Assembly (NCBI RefSeq): GCF_907164915.1
Contig: NC_061869.1
Coordinates: 19,569,125-19,633,124 of the forward strand
Reading direction: 5' to 3'
DNA length: 64,000 bases
DNA from: Impatiens glandulifera
Lineage: Eukaryota > Streptophyta > Magnoliopsida > Ericales > Balsaminaceae
Below the pieces are notes generated by a model that ran no database searches, was not told the DNA's origin, and worked only from the letters and a program-made list of their open reading frames with translations. Both the position numbers and the translations under genes were made by a program. Position 1 is the first letter of the stretch; each line of letters begins with the position of its first letter. This document shows, in pieces, positions 28,665 to 38,351 of the stretch.

Positions 28665-31400
28665 ATGGGTCGTGATTCGGCGTTGTTCAAACTTTACTCT
28701 CAAGTGGATTTCGAGGAAATCCGGCAGAATGGGACGACCGAGGCAAAGGAAGTCATTGACCGGCTGATTAAAACCGGTCTGGGATATTTTCTAGACGGTC
28801 CTCACGTAATTTACAGAGATGCGGTCGAAGAGTTCTTCAAAACCGCAATCATCTCCTACGACAGGATCATCGCAACGGTTTGCGGTTCCCAAATCGAGAT
28901 CACCGAAGCAGTGGTGGCCGAGAGCTTGCGTCTCCCAACTACCGGCCAGGATGCAACGGAAGAAATAGACGATGATACCTTTGAGATGGCTTGCCACTTC
29001 TTATCGGCAACCAATGAGCCGATCACTACATCCGGAAGTAAACAGATGCTGAAACCGGAGTATATCCCGGCGTGTGACGTTTTTGTCAGGGCGATACTGG
29101 CAAGGGGAGGAAACTTCAGCAACCTCACCAGAGACAAAATCAAAATGATAATCGGACTGTTGGAAGGAAAAGAGGTCAACTGGGCAAGATCAGTATTCGG
29201 CAACCTCATGGACATGGTAAGACCGGATTCAGCCAGGTCGTGGGGATATGCCGTGCAACTCGGTAAGATCTTCCTACACTTGAACCTCAACATCGGTCCC
29301 GGTGTTGAGCTAATAAAACGTCGCATCATTCGATCGAGGCACTTCCTTCCGAGAACGCAGTCGGCCTCCAGTTCCGTAGGCGGTCGAAAGAAGAAAGCTG
29401 CAAAGAAAGATGCCCCGGCAAAAGCAAAGACCGGAGGAAAGAGGAAAGAAAAGATAACTTTCGTAGACCCATCGCAACAAGCGGAAGATGAGGAGTGGGC
29501 CCCTGAGGAAACCGACACGGAGAGGACCGAAGATAGAACGGTTCATGACGACGATCATTCGGCTCGGAGTCCGAACGATGCCGAACAAAGCGCCAATCCT
29601 GAGACCACCGAGGGTGAAGAAGGGGTTGATACAGGAGCCAATGATGAAGGCTACAACAAGGAGGAGGCCGATGAGGCCGAAGCCGAAAGATTAGCCCAGA
29701 ATATCTTTCGGGGCATTAACAAGCGAGACGAGGACGTTATAGACTTGTATTTGGAGTGGCATGAGCACCGGTTCAGTACAAAATATAAAGATATCCTACC
29801 GAGCTTCCACCAACAGAAGTGCATCGAGAGATTGGAGGAAGTAGAGGACATGATTCTACGTCTCACTAGATCCAATACAATTCAGGAGGTACAATGCCGA
29901 ACCTGTCTCCTGATACCGAGAAGCCACCTTCGGAAACTAAGAAGGCGCATCCGGAAAATTACGGAGGAGTATACCGAAGGGGGATCGGTGTCTACCGTAG
30001 CGCCGCGAGTATTAACAAAGCTCGAAAAAGGCAAACTGGAAATACGTCAAGAGATAGAGCGGCTAGAAGCAATATGCAATCAAAAACAAGTTCCGGTATA
30101 TACCGCTCCGGTAATCGAAGAATTTCCAATTGACTGCCCAACACCTTCAAGAGAGGAAGTTGAGACACCAAGGGAGGATGAGGCACCGATACTAGAAGAT
30201 GTCGAAGTACCGATCTTGGAAAATGCGGTATTGAACTCGGAGGATGCGGCAACATTAGAACCTCCTAATGAAAATGCTGCACTGATAGACTCCAGTGAGA
30301 GAGCCGATCCTGATCCCACCGAGCAATCAACTCCCCCTCCACCACCGGAAGCCACTGCTTCGGTCCCTCCTAAAGAACAGATTGAAGACCGGCTTCAAAA
30401 GTTTGAGGCATCCGTTTCGGGGCGGGTTGATGACCAACTTAAGAAGTTTGAAATGTCCATATCAGGGCAGATTGAAGACCGGCTTCAAAAGTTTGAGGCA
30501 TCAATATCGGAGCAGATTAATGACCGCGTACTTGAACACGAAGTGTCCAAGTTTCAACCGCTCAAGGATAGATGCGAGAACATATTCGATTCGGCCCTGA
30601 AGTTCACCGACGTGACAAAGCAGCTTCTGGATCAACATCAAGCACGTCTAGCAGAACTCAGCACCGGACTGTGGGAAGAGGCCGGTGAGCGAGAAAATTG
30701 TGTTCAGAGAACCGCAGCTCTAGAAGGTATGGCCTCGGACTTAAAGAAGGATCTCGAACAAGTCGACACGACAATTAACCGGGTCTCAGAACTCGAAAAG
30801 TCGAACGAAAGTCTCGTGGCCGAAGTAAAGGCACTTACTGCACAGATGGCCGAAATTCTGAAAGCTAAGGAGAATGCGGACGCCGCGGCTATAGAGGCTG
30901 ATGCTCTGGTTGCTAAAAAGGTCCAGGCAAGGCTGGACGCCGAAGCCAGCAAAGATAAAGAGGCGCCGCGATCGTCTCAGCTGACCGAAGCAGAATTGGA
31001 AGCCGAAAGAATACGAAGGGCCGAGATCCTATATCCGGGGTATGCTGCGAAAGTGGCCAGTCAGGCTGCGGAGGATGCCGCACGACTGGAAAGGGAAGCA
31101 CGAAGGCTGGCAGGCTATGCAAAGGACCACGAGAAGAAGAAGAAAGCAGCCGCATCCGCTTCAACACCGAAGAAGAGAAAGAGGCAGGCTCCTAAGAGAG
31201 TTCAGATTGCCGAGATGTTCAATGAAATCTCTGAACCGGTCTCCACGGGTACTTCGCAGCAAGCCGACCTAGTCGAGGACGAAGTTGAAGAACAGCTGCG
31301 GTCCCGGTCTAAAAGACAACGCCCCTCCCAACAGACCAGGCAACCGCAACCGCAACCGAAGAAAAAGAAAAGTGCCTATGAATTCACAGACTCTGACTAG
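28665..31400 (+). CDS. Extra ORF C, large coiled-coil paralogue of A and B
   Basis: 911 residues from ATG 28665. Residues 1-230 are homologous to ORFs A and B (VDFEEI, LIKTGLGYFLDG, EFFKTAI, NWARSVFGNLMDMV, GYAVQLGKIFL, NIGPG). Then come a Lys-rich cluster at about 240-265 (GGRKKKAAKK), an acidic tract at about 274-345, and a region with three to four ~18-residue repeats at about 571-630 (QIEDRLQKFEASVSG, VDDQLKKFEMSISG, again QIEDRLQKFEAS). A long predicted coiled coil runs to about 760, an Ala/Glu-rich helix follows, and two basic clusters sit near the end (PKKRKRQAPKR, PKKKKSAYEF). Sirevirus env-like proteins also have coiled coils, but no signal peptide or membrane span is visible here, and the basic clusters suggest nuclear location. 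Function unknown. Confidence 0.87.
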   Translation: MGRDSALFKLYSQVDFEEIRQNGTTEAKEVIDRLIKTGLGYFLDGPHVIYRDAVEEFFKTAIISYDRIIATVCGSQIEITEAVVAESLRLPTTGQDATEEIDDDTFEMACHFLSATNEPITTSGSKQMLKPEYIPACDVFVRAILARGGNFSNLTRDKIKMIIGLLEGKEVNWARSVFGNLMDMVRPDSARSWGYAVQLGKIFLHLNLNIGPGVELIKRRIIRSRHFLPRTQSASSSVGGRKKKAAKKDAPAKAKTGGKRKEKITFVDPSQQAEDEEWAPEETDTERTEDRTVHDDDHSARSPNDAEQSANPETTEGEEGVDTGANDEGYNKEEADEAEAERLAQNIFRGINKRDEDVIDLYLEWHEHRFSTKYKDILPSFHQQKCIERLEEVEDMILRLTRSNTIQEVQCRTCLLIPRSHLRKLRRRIRKITEEYTEGGSVSTVAPRVLTKLEKGKLEIRQEIERLEAICNQKQVPVYTAPVIEEFPIDCPTPSREEVETPREDEAPILEDVEVPILENAVLNSEDAATLEPPNENAALIDSSERADPDPTEQSTPPPPPEATASVPPKEQIEDRLQKFEASVSGRVDDQLKKFEMSISGQIEDRLQKFEASISEQINDRVLEHEVSKFQPLKDRCENIFDSALKFTDVTKQLLDQHQARLAELSTGLWEEAGERENCVQRTAALEGMASDLKKDLEQVDTTINRVSELEKSNESLVAEVKALTAQMAEILKAKENADAAAIEADALVAKKVQARLDAEASKDKEAPRSSQLTEAELEAERIRRAEILYPGYAAKVASQAAEDAARLEREARRLAGYAKDHEKKKKAAASASTPKKRKRQAPKRVQIAEMFNEISEPVSTGTSQQADLVEDEVEEQLRSRSKRQRPSQQTRQPQPQPKKKKSAYEFTDSD
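30375..30560 (+). repeat. In-frame ~54-bp tandem repeat in ORF C
   Basis: The string 'cagattgaagaccggcttca' followed by 'aaagtttgaggcatc' occurs twice, at 30378 and 30468, with a diverged middle copy (ggttgatgaccaacttaaga) and a fourth weaker copy. It encodes 17-18-residue amphipathic repeats that lengthen the coiled coil. Confidence 0.8.
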
Positions 31401-31742
31401 GGACTATCCTTCTTTTTCTCATTTGCCTTAGTATTTATATATGCTTTGTCTTTTCCGGTTATCTATATAAATATTTAAAGTTATTTTTGAATACCGGCCT
31501 TATTTTGCATTCCTACTTGGTTTTGATAATTTTAAATAAAATAATCAAAAAGGGAGAAATTGTTAGATAAAAGATAAAGTGTTAGATAAAAGATAAAGAC
31601 TCTTCCAAAACTTTTCTCTCCAAATTTTTCGAAAAATTATCTAAGTCTTTTTCAAAAACCGACCAAATAAAACAACCGGCCTACGGTTGCAAACTCACAT
31701 GATTTTGATAATTTTAAATAAAATAATCAAAAAGGGAGAAAT
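31401..31742 (+). repeat. 3' untranslated segment with duplicated polypurine tract
   Basis: A ~50-bp block, from 'ttttgataattttaaataaa' through the purine tract AAAAAGGGAGAAAT to TGTTAGATAAA, occurs at about 31521-31571 and again at about 31701-31753. In the second copy the TGTTAG is the true LTR start (31743). The first copy is followed by a further direct repeat of 'gttagataaaagataaag'. Multiple polypurine tracts are a known Sirevirus feature. Confidence 0.8.
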
Positions 31743-33075
31743 TGTTAGATAAATTCAGACCGGTTCAAATAAACCTAACTTAAACAAATTTCCCATGCAG
31801 GAACAAGGAACCGGACCGGATGAACAAAAGAAAACCAACTGAAGAAACCGAACCGGTCAAGCTACCAAACCGATCAAGTGTATTCGGAACGTGACCGCAC
31901 AAAGGAAGGATCGGCCAAAGCTCAAAACCGGAACCATCAAACAGCCGATCATCCACAAGACAAGAACAACCGGAAGAAGTCCGGTTACTTCACTATCAAA
32001 AGACATTCGGCCAAGTCAAGTGGCCGACCTACACAAGAAGACACTTTGGGTATCTGTTGAGAATGATACCAAAGGAACAGACTGAATACTTCCATATCCG
32101 TGCAAGTCTGAGGAAAGACTATAGGCTGCAGAAAACAGTACTACCGGATCCTTCTACTTCGGGATAAGCCAGAAAGGAAATCTTCAAAGTGCAGACAACT
32201 GTCCAAACAGACAGTGCCTACATTGAGTAAAAGACAAACCCGGCAGGTTTGCCTTACAGACCGGCAGGTCTGAAACAGGATACCAGGTCTGAGATTGACC
32301 GTCAGGTCTGAGGAGACGACCGCAGGTCTGAGACACTGAATCACTGCACTTCTGATCAACCAATCAGATTCAAGGCAGTGAAATATGACCGTTGGCATAT
32401 TTCACCTATAAAAGGAGGCAGTTGAAGAAGAGTAAATGCGCGACACACAGGGGCATACAGTGGGACAAAAACATTGGGACATCAAGAGACATATATTGAG
32501 ATACCGAAAGCTAAGAGCATTTACTACAAGTGATAACAGTGTGCTATTCTAGAAAGCCTAAGTGTTGAGAGCTTAAGTGTGATTACAATTTCGGTGTAAA
32601 TTGTACGGGTGTTATCGAGCAGGAAATAAGTCTCGATCGGATTGTATTTGTATTCCTTAGTGAATATCCTTCTCGCGGTTTCGAGAGGAAGGGGTGACGT
32701 AGGAGTTTTATCTCCGAACATCCATAAAATCTGCTGTGTTATTTACTTTCTGCCGGCCTCATTACATAACCGACTAACTTAACCATACCGCTCCAAACCG
32801 AATCTATACTAACCATACCGAACTTCCAGGTTACCGAAACCGACCCACCATCCTTCAAATCTTCATCATCCGAAGCCGACCGTGCCTATCATACAAGCAT
32901 ACCGCTTCAACCTGAAAGCAAACCTCTTCCGCGCTTGAACCTAGTTCAAGGATTTGTGACAGGTTGTGTAGTATTGAAACCCCGGTGTTAATCTCTAACA
33001 GGATTAACCACCACCCTACGAGTGAGAACCGCTAACCGGTCCAACCCCAGGTCCACCAGCGGCGACCTAGATCCT

Positions 33076-33079
<4 letters not shown>
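31743..33079 (+). repeat. 3' LTR of the 13.9-kb copia element
   Basis: 1337 bp. By eye only seven single-base differences from the 5' LTR (for example 'cccatgtagg' vs 'cccatgcagg'). Followed by ATATA. Confidence 0.96.

Positions 33080-33156
<77 letters not shown>
33080..33156. repeat. (TA)n microsatellite
   Basis: About 38 uninterrupted TA units directly after the 3' LTR; it includes the right TSD. The left flank has only about three TA units. Confidence 0.95.
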
Positions 33157-33158
<2 letters not shown>

Positions 33159-33179
33159 TAATTTTGGAAAAAAAAAAGT

Positions 33180-34345
33180 AGGTAGAAAATTTTTTTTGTA
33201 AGATTATTCTTAAATTATAAATGTTAAAATGGAGACTTATATTAAATCTACTCTTTATTCTTAATCTCGTATATGATTAGATGGAAGATAATTTATTAAA
33301 TTTAATTATAAAGTCTAATTTATTATTTTTACAAATTTTTCAATTTCAATTTATTTATAAAAAATCATTCTTAATTTTTTATATCATACTTTGAGTTTAT
33401 TCTCTTTATTATATATTATTTTTTTTTTGTAAAATCTATCATAATTCGTATGTTCACAAAATGATAAATTATTAATGTTTTATTCTTAAGTTTTTAAATT
33501 ATTATACATCAATTTCATACATTTTCTTATCATATGCCTCACAAGATTTATTAGCTAAAATATTAAAATATCTTTTTTTTTAAATATTTTTTGTCATTAT
33601 ATATTATTACTAATTTTTTAAAATAATATAAGTTTTATTCAAATCAACTTATATCTAACCAATCTTACGCGTGAGTTTGTGTTACTATTTCATATAAATA
33701 AAAAATAAATAAAAAAATCACAACTAAGAATCATTTATGTTGTTAAGATGAGATTGCAATAATATTTCTTTTATGTTAGCACTAGTCTAGCAATGATCAA
33801 AATATGTATCGAACTAAAGAATGACTATCTTATTAAGAGGAGATTACAAGAATATTTCTTTTATATTAGCGCTAGTCTAGCCATTATCAAAATGAATCGA
33901 GGTAAGGAATCACTTCGAGGTAAGGAATCACTACGTTATTAAGAAGAGATTACAATAGTATTTCTTATGTATTGGCGCTAGTCTCGCCATGGTCAAAACA
34001 TATCGGATAAATCTTTAGCTGCGTAATTCACCGAGCTCCATTGACATCATGGACAAACATACGGTGCTTTTCCTTTGCAATATTTTTCTTTATTGCAAAG
34101 AGCACATATTTAGTTAGTGTTGCCAGCCCTCACAATTATCGTGTGCGTTGGAAGTACTGCATACAAATATAGATCATATTTCATCATCATGTTATATATA
34201 TAAACAAGAAAGTATACAAGTAAATTCGTATATATCTTACAGATTCTTCATCTTCTTGAGCATTTTTTGACTTTATTAGCTCCGCTTTGGGAATGGAATG
34301 CCCAAGAATCTGATCTTACTTCCATGTGACCCCTTAACACGTCCC
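33180..34345. repeat. Dispersed duplication, copy B (no hAT)
   Basis: Matches 7745-10240 without the hAT element. It includes about three copies of the ~90-bp tandem repeat (33733-34010), the decayed Cys-rich reading (about 34015-34140, minus) and the end block 'tccgctttgggaatggaat'. The GDSL first exon present beside copy A is missing here; the copy starts just next to the TA microsatellite. Confidence 0.82.
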
Positions 34346-35018
34346 ATGTTAACGTATAAATTATTTATTATTTATTACATTTATTTTATTGTTTTGTGTT
34401 AAAAATTAGTTTTTAATAACATAATAATATATATTATAAAATGAACTTTTAATTAATTAGTCAATGTTGTACAATAAAGTAATATTCTTTTTAATTTAAT
34501 TTTTGTATTGATCCATATATAATTAAAAAAAAATGATATGAGTACACAATGCACAATAACATAAACATTATATTAAAAAAAAAAAACATAAATACCTGAA
34601 AGAAAATATATAAAAACATAAGAATCAAATGACTTACATATACCTTAATATTAATATAAATTTTCAATCCAGCATTACTAGTTTGTTTGATAAACAACAG
34701 CAGATAAAAAACAGGTTGGGGGCTTGACAAAAACATCAATTAAAATAATTAATCTCACCCTTTCAATATTAAGAATTCCAAGCAGCTTCTTGAAGAAGGC
34801 TTAAGAGTATATTAATAAAATCATGAATCATTCCTTTACAAAGCCCTGGTATCTGTATAAGAATCATGTGAGACAAAATGATGCTAAGCATGGTTCATAG
34901 GCAGATGAAAAGAGTCTTTGCTTATCTAGGAACACAAAGCCTATTTGAACTGCAAACCTTTTCCCATTCACGATCTAATTGAAAATTGAGTTAAACATGA
35001 ACTGCAAACCATTCCCAT
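34346..35018. other. AT-rich non-coding DNA
   Basis: No gene is supported. A string related to 'gaactgcaaacc.ttcccatt' occurs twice (34948-34972 and 34999-35018), just downstream of the pyruvate-kinase relic. The later exons of that gene were not recognised here. Confidence 0.4.
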
Positions 35019-35898
35019 TTCAGGTGGGAGTTCAACTCCAAGATTACCACGAGAAAGAATAAGTCCATCCGCCTCTTGTAGGATCTCATCAAAATGGTTA
35101 AGCCCTAAAGAGTTACCATTTAAACTATGCAACAATAAACTTTAAGGCATAGAGATATACTGCAAGGACACTCACCTCAACATTCTCAATTTTTGCAAAT
35201 ACTTGAGTTTGAGAAAGATCACCTAGCTTTATTAGTAAGAAGATTAAAGAAATTTATTGACCAATTCTTATACCAATAGCATGAAGAAAGAAAGAAAAGT
35301 TGAATTTAGTTCATTACTTCACCAACATCCTCTACATGTCAAGTGTATGATAGCGAGATAAAGTCAATCTTGTTCTTCACCCCTGTACTAATGACCTGAG
35401 ATGACGCTGAACCACCAGTAAATGACATGATCGATTGCGTTTCCAGCAATAAAAATTGAAACATCCAACGTTATGGTTGGAAATCTAAAGAAACTAGAAT
35501 TGAACACCACAATAACACATAAATAGCATAGCAAGATCCCCTTCTTTTCCCCCTTAATCACTTTATCCTATGAGATTGTATGGCTAAATATAGGAGCTAT
35601 TTAGGATAAATTTTGAATTGAACCCTCATGTGTTAACAACATCTGGATTCTTTTATTCTAAAATATCAATTACAAGTCTCTTTTATGATCAAGGGATAGA
35701 GAAACTACCTCTGGCGAAACAGAAGTAGATTCACTGCCTGTAAATAAGTACTATATAATTAGAATCATCATTGCAAGCAATCAGATTGAAAACAGACCCA
35801 CCACCACATTATACAAAGTCACAGCTTCTTGGAGCTCTAATTTACAGAAGAAGCCCTCAAGTTTTCCAATGTCTCTTGTGATACTCAGCATCTCCCCA
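35019..35898 (-). pseudogene. Cytosolic pyruvate kinase pseudogene, five exon remnants
   Basis: Minus-strand pieces in the correct order of plant cytosolic pyruvate kinase: WGDAEYH then (after a 1-nt deletion) QETLENLRAS (35898-35795); GSESTSVSPEV (about 35739-35705); VIST.GVKNKIDFISLSYT, then a TGA where the family has Arg, then HVEDV (35395-35322); KLGDLSQTQVFAKIENVE (about 35230-35177, with a GTGAGT donor); and [20 protein letters not shown] then LGVELPPE (35103-35019). Intron positions match the multi-exon gene. The frameshift, stop and missing N- and C-terminal exons make it non-functional. The active gene would convert phosphoenolpyruvate and ADP to pyruvate and ATP in glycolysis. Confidence 0.8.
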
Positions 35899-36230
35899 CT
35901 GCAAGGATTCAAGAAAAACAGAAATCTTCATAGTCACAGCCCCTAAACTATAACCTAATTCTATAGTAACTAACCTGTCAACACAAACCAATCACCTAAG
36001 AGCCACACTTACTCATTCATTAACCTTCAAATTCTAAGGGATAATAAACATAAGAAAGATAGAGTTTAAAACAACCTACACTTAATCCCTATATCATCCA
36101 ATTTTTGCTGGAACATGACTGCAAAACACTTAGTTGACAACAAAATAATCTAAAAATTCATAACCAAATCGAAACCATCACCAATATGCCTTCAACATGT
36201 TTACCTATTACTTAGTTTGTCTTGAATTTC
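35899..36230. other. Non-coding DNA
   Basis: Should contain the first pyruvate-kinase exon if the locus were complete; I could not find it. No other feature seen. Confidence 0.4.
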
Positions 36231-36319
36231 AATGCTTCCAGCACAAGAACTGAGATCCAACACAAACTAATTAGACATCAGTTCCTATGCTGGAAGCATT
36301 GAGATCCAACACAAACTAA
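36231..36319. repeat. Short inverted repeat with nested direct repeat
   Basis: 36231-36253 and 36278-36300 are 23-bp arms matching at 21 of 23 positions when one is reverse-complemented; the loop is 24 bp. The string 'gagatccaacacaaactaa' follows each arm as a direct repeat (36252-36270, 36301-36319). A hairpin is possible. Confidence 0.75.
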
Positions 36320-37839
36320 GTAATACGCGTATATTGACAGAAAAAAAAAATATATGCTCCACAATAACAACCACAACCCTAACAAATGTTAGTTTAAGGT
36401 AGACAAGTATTAGGGCAGACAAGGGGCTGACAAAAATTAGATTTAGGTATTGTATTTTTAGGTTGGGTCAGATTCACCCATTTAACTTTACTTATATACA
36501 CATACATACATATATTTATAATATTTTATATATATATATTTCTAAATGGTTGTTTATTTCATTTGTATACATATTATTTGTCACAATAGACCGATAAATG
36601 AAACTTTTTGATAATGTATTATGGATTAGAATTTGTGTCCACGAATAAATATCTGAAATTACCCTTAATACTAAAGTTAAAATTAACATGACATTGACAA
36701 GTAAAAAAAATAAGAAAAAAAGCATATAAAATATAAAGTATAAGAATATATTTAAAAAGACCAAAATTTTAATAATAGAGATTGTCTAACTAAATAAACG
36801 TGTGAAACATAATGTATGTAGATACTTTTTTCACACGTAACCAAGCACCTTATAGAATTTCTGTTTTTTTAGTATCTCACATATATTTTTTATTAATTTT
36901 GCGAAAAAAAAATATGTTAGTTATATTAACGTGTTCAGTGTGATAAATTTTTTATATCATATTTTGAGTTTCATTCTCTTTATCTATATATTATTATGGT
37001 AAAATCTTATCATAATTGTAATTTCTGAATTGTTCATGTGAGAAAATTATATTACTTATTTTTAATTTTGTACATTATTAAAAATAAATTTCTTACATCG
37101 GAAGCAATTGGTGGATCATTTAAAGTTAAAATCGAAAATTTTACATTAACTTATAAATGCCGGCCTAGTTTAACTACCATCATAGCAAGCACATACGCGA
37201 AATTCACTAGAACTCTTTTTTTTATTTTTTAAAAGAAAATCATCAAGTTTGTCTTATTAGTACCTAGATTTAAGCAATTTGTTTTGAAATTTAGTAGAGC
37301 TACTATTGAAGAGATCATGAGCACTATAATAACTCTTTTTTATATCCTTCATCATTTTTCTGCGAGCACAATTAATAAATTTGTGTCGTGTCATTTTTTA
37401 AGATTTTGTATGATTGTAATATTTTGAATTCTGAATTTGGTTATGTATTTTAATTATATAAAAGTCTTTAAAACTTTCTCTTCAACTAGTTTCTTTTTTT
37501 ATTAATTCAGAATTGAAAAAGAGTTTTATTTAATTAAATTGTGTTACTATCTCTTGTTCGAAGATAATGGCTCAATAACATGTATATGTTGTATATCAAT
37601 AACATGTGTATGTTGTATATCAATTTATGATATAAATGAGGGTGTTTGCTGCCCTAAAAAAGCAATTTAAAATCACTTTAAAATTTTTATTCAAAAAGAT
37701 GTTCTTGATTTTCCTTGACGCTTGATGTTATAAATGATGATTTAATGTTGGATTATTGTTTTTATATAATGAAATAACATTTGTGTTCTATTAATTTGTT
37801 GATTTAGAATAGTTTTAGGTACTTGGTGTTCTTAGTCTC
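36320..37839. other. AT-rich intergenic DNA with a fragment of the dispersed duplication
   Basis: No gene is supported. About 36940-37095 resembles 33375-33490 and 7955-8050 ('ttttttatatcatattttgagttt.attctctttat', then 'aaaatct.atcataat'), so it is a third partial copy of the GDSL-upstream segment. The remainder shows only A/T-rich low-complexity sequence. Confidence 0.45.
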
Positions 37840-38330
37840 CCGACCGAGAAAAGGGATCTTGGCTGATTTTCTAACCCATGGCCTAGTTTTCGATCGAGAA
37901 AACTAGCCTAGCTTTGTTTCTAACCGAGGGTTGGAACCTCCAGCGTGGTTTCTGGCCAAAGAAACGATCGACGATCAACCAAGGTCAGCTAACCGATTCA
38001 ACGACCGAGAACTTGGCATTGACAAAGTTTTTGACCAAGAAAAATTAGTCAGGCCTAGCTATCGACCGAGGATTTTGGCCATGTCCTGGTTTTCGACTGA
38101 GAAAACTCGCCATGACATGTTTTCTAACCGATTTTTTTGAGAGGCGACTGAAAAAACTAGCCAAACCTGACATCCGACCGTATCTTTTAACCAATGACCG
38201 AATATATTTAGCCATGCGTAACATAAATTTCATGTCACGACAAGGTTTTCAACTGAGAAAATTAGCCATGACATAGTTTTTGACCGAGAATTTACCCAAC
38301 GATCGAGAAAATGAGTGTCTGTCCGCTCGA
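37840..38330. repeat. Degenerate ~35-40-bp tandem array built on GACCGAGAAAA
   Basis: Repeating phrase resembling 'ccatgacatagttttcgaccgagaaaattag', with at least ten recognisable copies of varying quality. It shares the GACCGAG word with 1430-1850 and with the solo LTR at 40423. A 69-codon frame through it (37931-38140) has no family resemblance and is not called a gene. Confidence 0.7.
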
Positions 38331-38351
38331 TCAAAACTGTATATTAATCCC

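Larger units (their letters stand above)
19187..33079 (+). mobile_element. Young 13.9-kb Ty1/copia element with three extra ORFs
   Basis: Boundaries are exact: 5-bp TSD ATATA (19182-19186 and 33080-33084), 1337-bp LTRs at each end with TGTTAG...CTAACA termini, a tRNA-Met primer site, and a polypurine tract before the 3' LTR. By eye the LTRs differ at seven positions (about 0.5%), so insertion is recent, a few hundred thousand years at usual plant rates (inference). Gag (626 aa) and pol (PR, IN, RT, RNase H) are open. Between pol and the 3' LTR lie 6 kb with three intact, mutually homologous ORFs, each with its own TATA box and leader. The long Gag extension and post-pol coding region resemble Sireviruses (Maximus/SIRE), whose extra ORF is called env-like. 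Probably capable of transposition or very recently so. Confidence 0.96.

Noticed and set aside
28856..29518. 220-codon open frame on the minus strand
   Set aside because: Antisense to the conserved domain of ORF C; Ser/Phe-rich composition is that expected from complementing the sense codons.
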